From: Candidatus [Bacteroides] periocalifornicus
Lineage (GTDB): Bacteria > Bacteroidota > Bacteroidia > Bacteroidales > CAJPTX01
NCBI GenBank assembly: GCA_001421095.1
Contig: LIIK01000049.1
Span: 1-18,374, forward strand
Direction: 5' to 3'
Length of the DNA: 18,374 nt
In this document: positions 15,341 to 18,374 of the stretch, one piece after another
How positions within the stretch are numbered: the first letter of the stretch is position 1
Layout of the letters: each line of letters starts with the position of its first letter
The notes under the pieces: model-generated
Databases searched by the model: none
The model's input: the letters and a program-made list of their open reading frames with translations, nothing else
Told to the model about the DNA's origin: nothing
Position numbers and translations under genes: made by a program

Positions 15341-16021
15341 CTACACCCTAATTAGTCCCTGCTGTAGTGCGTACCGCAGCAGTTCTACCACACTCTTATA
15401 GCCCAAGCGTTTGAGCATTTCAGATTTGTAGTTCTCTATGGTCCTCATCGAGTAGTTCAGCTGTTCAGCAGTCTCGGCCACCGTTTTTCCGCTACACAGC
15501 AGCTTGATTACCTCGAGCTCGCGGGGGCTGAACTCCACACTGGCTTTGGGCTTGCTGAAGAGCTTATGGTGCTGGTGCTTTGCCGCCTCTCGTTGCGCCA
15601 TGTAGGTCTCATAGATCAGGTCGGGCAGTCGACGCCCGAAGTAGGTCTCCCCTTGCAGCACCGTGCGTATAGCCATCACCATGTCCTCTTTGGGGGCCGT
15701 TTTATTGGTGTAGCCGTGTACGCCGAGTTCGATTAGTTCTGTTGCGATGTCAGGAGTGGCCTCAGACGATATCATCAGTATCGCCATGTCTGGGTAGTTT
15801 TTTAGCAGGTAGCCAGCCAGCTGCACGCCACTCATTCCGGGCATTACCACATCTACCAGTGCTACGTCTGCCTCCAGCCCACCCTGTAGCGCATCGATGA
15901 GTGCTTGCCCGCTTCCGAAGTCGCCCACTACCTCAATCTCAGGCATCTCCGTGCGCAGCATGGCAACCGCTCCCACCCTATACATAGCGTGGTCATCTAC
16001 TATTACAAGCTTCGTGCTCAT
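15341..16021 (-). CDS. NarL/FixJ-type response regulator (REC + LuxR-type HTH)
   Basis: A 226-aa two-component DNA-binding regulator. The receiver domain (about 1-120) has the acidic pocket D9-D10, phospho-acceptor D57 in ALVDVVMPGMSG, the switch serine in LMISSEA and the conserved lysine in GYTNKTAPKED. A linker with a His/Lys-rich patch (KHQHHK) leads to a LuxR/GerE-type HTH (about 162-226): FSPRELEVIKLLCSGKTVAETAEQLNYSMRTIENYKSEMLKRLGYKS. All key residues are present, so it should be phosphorylatable. It has its own -7 box at 16096-16103. The kinase upstream on the same strand is truncated, so its phosphate donor is unclear. Target genes cannot be inferred. Confidence 0.95.
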   Translation of the reverse strand: MSTKLVIVDDHAMYRVGAVAMLRTEMPEIEVVGDFGSGQALIDALQGGLEADVALVDVVMPGMSGVQLAGYLLKNYPDMAILMISSEATPDIATELIELGVHGYTNKTAPKEDMVMAIRTVLQGETYFGRRLPDLIYETYMAQREAAKHQHHKLFSKPKASVEFSPRELEVIKLLCSGKTVAETAEQLNYSMRTIENYKSEMLKRLGYKSVVELLRYALQQGLIRV

Positions 16022-16095
16022 ATTGCTCCTGCAGATTATCGCTCTCTTAGGGTATTTCCTTTAGCGTTTTGCCAGGAAACCCTGCTTACTATATT

Positions 16096-16103
16096 CAAAC
16101 GTA
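16096..16103 (-). promoter_or_regulatory. -7 promoter box of the response regulator
   Basis: On the minus strand TACGTTTG, an exact TAnnTTTG, lies 75 bases upstream of the regulator's ATG in an AT-rich stretch. No TTTG is found at the proper -33 distance. It suggests the regulator can be expressed independently of the kinase remnant. Confidence 0.45.
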
Positions 16104-16227
16104 TGAAAAGCGCAAAAATTTTACTATTTACCTCCTGCTTGGTTATGCGCCGCACTAGGCCATTGTGGCGCCATTCTAATGTTGTGGTAGGGGCGTTTGG
16201 GCCATTTGCAGGCAGGGTGGGGGAGTG

Positions 16228-16782
16228 TCATTCCACCGCTATCCCTTTCAGCGTGAATGCGATTTCCGTGCCTTCCCCAGGGCTGCTCGTAATGTTGAGC
16301 GTGCTGCCGTTCTGCCCGAGCAGGTCGCGAACCAAGCCCAATCCGATGCCCGTTCCCTTCTCCCCATTAGTGCCAAAACCGGCCTCTACGCTGCTCTGCT
16401 TAGCGCGAATTGCCTCTACCACCTGGGACGGCATGCCGGCGCCAGAGTCCTTTATGGAGACGGTAGTACCCGCCTCGCCTGGCTGGCATGCAAGCGCAAT
16501 GCTGCCACCTGTAGGGGTGAATTTAATGGCGTTGTCCTCCAGCACATTGCGAACCGCAAGAGCTACCATATCGCGGTCAGCGTATACGAGGGTATTCTTT
16601 TGTATGGAGGTGTTGATGGTTATCCCCTTGCTCGCCGCGATGGTTGCGTAGGTTTGGAGCACATCGGTTACTACGGGTTCTAGGTCGAAGAGTTGGGGAG
16701 AGTAGCGTATCTGGTCGAGGTGCATGCGAGCCCATCCGAGGAGGTTAATCAGGAGGGTTACCTGCCCGCAATAGTACGCCAA
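16228..16782 (-). CDS. 5'-truncated sensor histidine kinase (end of DHp plus HATPase_c), probable pseudogene
   Basis: About 184 aa with only the rear of a kinase. It opens within the second dimerisation helix (LLINLLGWARMHLDQIRYSP) and then has a complete ATPase domain: N-box LEDNAIKFTPTGG, G1 IKDSGAGMP, G2 GTGIGLGLV and the final GEGTEIAFTLKG. The sensor region and the phospho-accepting histidine helix are absent. The frame is closed by TAA at 16798-16800, and I found no H-box in the other minus-strand frames up to about 17000, so it is not one simple frameshift. The only early start is TTG 16782. It precedes the response regulator in the expected order. I read it as a remnant of the cognate kinase; a functional ATPase-only product cannot be excluded. 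Confidence 0.7.
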   Translation of the reverse strand: MAYYCGQVTLLINLLGWARMHLDQIRYSPQLFDLEPVVTDVLQTYATIAASKGITINTSIQKNTLVYADRDMVALAVRNVLEDNAIKFTPTGGSIALACQPGEAGTTVSIKDSGAGMPSQVVEAIRAKQSSVEAGFGTNGEKGTGIGLGLVRDLLGQNGSTLNITSSPGEGTEIAFTLKGIAVE

Positions 16783-16981
16783 TGCGATAGGCGAGATTTA
16801 CTAGAGAAGGTGCATTCCAATGGGAAAATCGCATTTAGATATGTGTGTAAGTTTAGCTTGGATTACTTCAGTGAACGGGGCGCGAGTCTACATAAGTTAT
16901 TGTGGCGGAATTATTCGTAGATTTCAGGGTAGAGAACCAGATTTGCAAATTCCAATTACGCTACACCTCCTATAAAATCGC

Positions 16982-16989
16982 TACCTTTG
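16982..16989 (+). promoter_or_regulatory. -7 promoter box of the putative polysaccharide gene
   Basis: A third exact TACCTTTG followed by C ends 19 bases before ATG 17009, matching the yggS and M16 promoters in sequence and placing. No good -33 element lies at the standard distance. Confidence 0.55.
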
Positions 16990-17008
16990 CAGTTGCAAAA
17001 GCAACCCT

Positions 17009-18076
17009 ATGCGCTTCACTTTACGAAAAATTGCGCTCGCAAGCTACCTGCCAATGCGCCTTGCGCAGCTTGCCCTGCACATCCGAAATGGCAGAGCGGC
17101 CCGAAACGAATACCAGCACAGGAGAGCCGTAGATATTTTTGATTTCCACACGCTCGCTGCACCTTTGCCCCCTGCACCCGCTGATGTAGTGCTGGACAAC
17201 TATTTATACGGACTCGGGTACTCCCTGAAAAGCTTTGCGGGATTTCCCCCAGAGGCCACACACCTTAAGGCCTACATAGAGCATGGGCTCTTTTTCGGCT
17301 CGTTCATTCATCCAGAAGAGCATATATGCCCGCTATCCCGCATCATCACCTTCAGCACCGTGCGCAAGCAGTGGCTACGCCAAGGGGGAATACATCGGGC
17401 TGTCGACTGTATCGGGCCTATGATCCACTATGCGCCGCCTCTAGTGGATGGCGAAGAGGAGCTGCTGCAATCCTACCGCCGCCAGCTAGGGCGTACCCTC
17501 CTTTTCTTTCCCTCGCACAGCGTCCGAGAGATCCAAGTAACCCCGCGGAATGTAGGCTCTCTAATCCACCAAATCCGCCAGCTGGGCAATGGTTTTGACT
17601 CCGTACTCATCTCTGTCTTCTGGAAGGATTTTGAGCAAATGGAGCTCGTGCGGGCCTACCTAGACGCAGGGTTTCGGGTGGTGACCTCTGGGCATAAATT
17701 TGACCCCTACTTTCTCAGTCGGCAGCGATTCCTCATTCGCCTGGCCGATGCCACCGCCTCTAACAGTGTGGGCACCCACATCGGCTATTGCCTCCATTAC
17801 GCTAAACCGCACCGACTTATAACCAGCGAACTGGACGAAAATTCACCCACTCCCACTGCTGCCAAACTCGCCACAGTAGGGCGCAGTACCAAAACCGACC
17901 TCACCTATACCCAAGAGACTGAAGAGGTCGCCAGCCAGTTTAATACTACCGAGTGGCTCATAACGCCAGCACAGCGCGCAGTAGTAAACAAGTACTGGGG
18001 CGCCGATCTGGTGAAGAGCCCCGAGCAAATAAGGCGCATTATAGAATCTGGTAGGGTGCAATTCCGTGGATTGTAG
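17009..18076 (+). CDS. Putative surface-polysaccharide biosynthesis protein (GT-B-like, family uncertain)
   Basis: A 355-aa protein with no signal peptide or clear membrane span. It resembles uncharacterised proteins of Bacteroidota LPS/capsule loci, with an N-terminal half containing YIEHGLFFGSFIHPEE, RIITFSTVRKQW and CIGPMIHYAPP, and a C-terminal half with LLFFPSHSVREIQ, LISVFWKDFE, GFRVVTSGHKFDPYFLSR and ADATASNSVGTHIGYCLHYAKPHRL. The last stretch resembles the nucleotide-sugar-binding side of a GT-B fold, where a glycine/serine/asparagine turn and GTHIGY contact the donor. This is inference; I cannot name a reaction. The ATG lies just after the -7 box. The gene is divergent from the kinase remnant, and nothing else polysaccharide-related is visible before the window ends. 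Confidence 0.7.
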   Translation: MRFTLRKIALASYLPMRLAQLALHIRNGRAARNEYQHRRAVDIFDFHTLAAPLPPAPADVVLDNYLYGLGYSLKSFAGFPPEATHLKAYIEHGLFFGSFIHPEEHICPLSRIITFSTVRKQWLRQGGIHRAVDCIGPMIHYAPPLVDGEEELLQSYRRQLGRTLLFFPSHSVREIQVTPRNVGSLIHQIRQLGNGFDSVLISVFWKDFEQMELVRAYLDAGFRVVTSGHKFDPYFLSRQRFLIRLADATASNSVGTHIGYCLHYAKPHRLITSELDENSPTPTAAKLATVGRSTKTDLTYTQETEEVASQFNTTEWLITPAQRAVVNKYWGADLVKSPEQIRRIIESGRVQFRGL

Positions 18077-18374
18077 GCCACCTCAGTTGCGCTGACCATG
18101 CTGCAGCAGTAGTCCTCCCGAATACCCGTACGGAGCCTCTTCCGGCCAGGACGCAGGGGTACAGACTAGCGCCCTCGCGGCGTGTAGCGACGTCACAGAT
18201 GCGCATCTAATACCACCCCCTGCTGGGATTTTGCTGGCGTGCGGGGTGAATCCCCCGTGTCGGCAGAAGTGGGTGCGCAGAACGGGGCTTCTCCACTCCC
18301 TGCATAAGACCGCTGTAAAAATCATACAAACGACGCGGTACGCCGCGTCGCTACAGTCTTCGAAAAATGGAAGT
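18077..18374. other. Hairpin-rich intergenic region at the window end
   Basis: No gene is supported. The minus strand stays open for 80 codons (18083-18325) but I recognise nothing in it. Structured elements are a hairpin at 18234-18266 (CTG..CG..CGGGG with CCCCG..CG.CAG around a TGAAT loop), AGTGG/CCACT arms at about 18269-18297, and a palindrome at 18331-18350. The decamer TGTAGCGACG (18183-18192) is repeated inverted as CGTCGCTACA at 18346-18355. Confidence 0.5.
18331..18350. repeat. REP-like GC palindrome
   Basis: CGACGCGG (18331-18338), loop TACG, CCGCGTCG (18343-18350) is a perfect 8-base-pair stem with a four-base loop of the UNCG type, although the closing pair is G-C. The flank CTACA on the right is matched in inverted form 150 bases upstream (TGTAGCGACG at 18183). 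This looks like an intergenic palindromic repeat unit, but a single window cannot show copy number. Confidence 0.5.

Noticed and set aside
16902..17132. A 76-codon + strand frame from GTG overlapping the start of the polysaccharide gene
   Set aside because: It runs through the -7 box in a different frame from the better-supported gene at 17009 and has no recognisable content.
18238..18266. GGGGTGAATCCCCC resembles part of a cobalamin riboswitch core
   Set aside because: The downstream conserved AGCCAGGAGACC box is missing on both strands and the bases are better explained as a simple hairpin.
18083..18325. An 80-codon minus-strand frame at the window end
   Set aside because: Passes through several hairpins and matches no family known to me; noncoding structure explains it better.

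Overview
The window looks like a chromosomal segment from a member of the Bacteroidota. Supporting signs are TAnnTTTG-type -7 promoter boxes (exact copies of TACCTTTG or TATATTTG ahead of several genes), no obvious Shine-Dalgarno sequences, a SusC/CirA-like TonB-dependent receptor with an N-terminal carboxypeptidase-regulatory-like domain, an exported protein ending in a gliding-motility/type IX secretion (T9SS) type B sorting domain, and one full-length bifunctional Rel enzyme. Base composition is fairly GC-rich for the phylum. I cannot name a genus.

Left part (1-7235), all on the + strand. dnaK comes first, behind a sequence that matches the sigma-54 -24/-12 consensus, and is closed by a strong hairpin terminator. 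Next is a SAM-dependent methyltransferase with its own -33/-7 promoter. It overlaps by 4 bases a short BRO-N (phage antirepressor-like) gene whose C-terminal part is missing. Then come the PLP homeostasis protein YggS and a tandem M16 metalloprotease pair: a subunit with the HxxEH zinc site, then a non-catalytic partner that keeps the C-terminal Arg/Tyr pair.

Middle part (7236-12122), + strand: a T9SS-type exported protein with repeated fibronectin-III-like modules, the bifunctional (p)ppGpp synthetase/hydrolase Rel, and a small membrane-anchored His/Cys-rich protein behind a textbook Bacteroidota promoter.

Right part (12123-18374): a TonB-dependent receptor with an unusual CxxC in its plug follows the His/Cys-rich protein, and together they suggest a metal-uptake pair (inference). 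A bidirectional-looking hairpin separates it from a minus-strand signalling remnant: an intact NarL/FixJ response regulator and a histidine kinase that has lost its sensor and H-box. Divergent from these is a + strand gene that looks like a surface-polysaccharide biosynthesis protein. The window ends in a hairpin-rich intergenic stretch with a REP-like palindrome.

Most of the content is ordinary housekeeping. The parts most worth a second look are the sigma-54-type dnaK promoter, the His/Cys-rich protein plus CxxC receptor, the truncated kinase beside an intact regulator, and the promoters placed very close to start codons.
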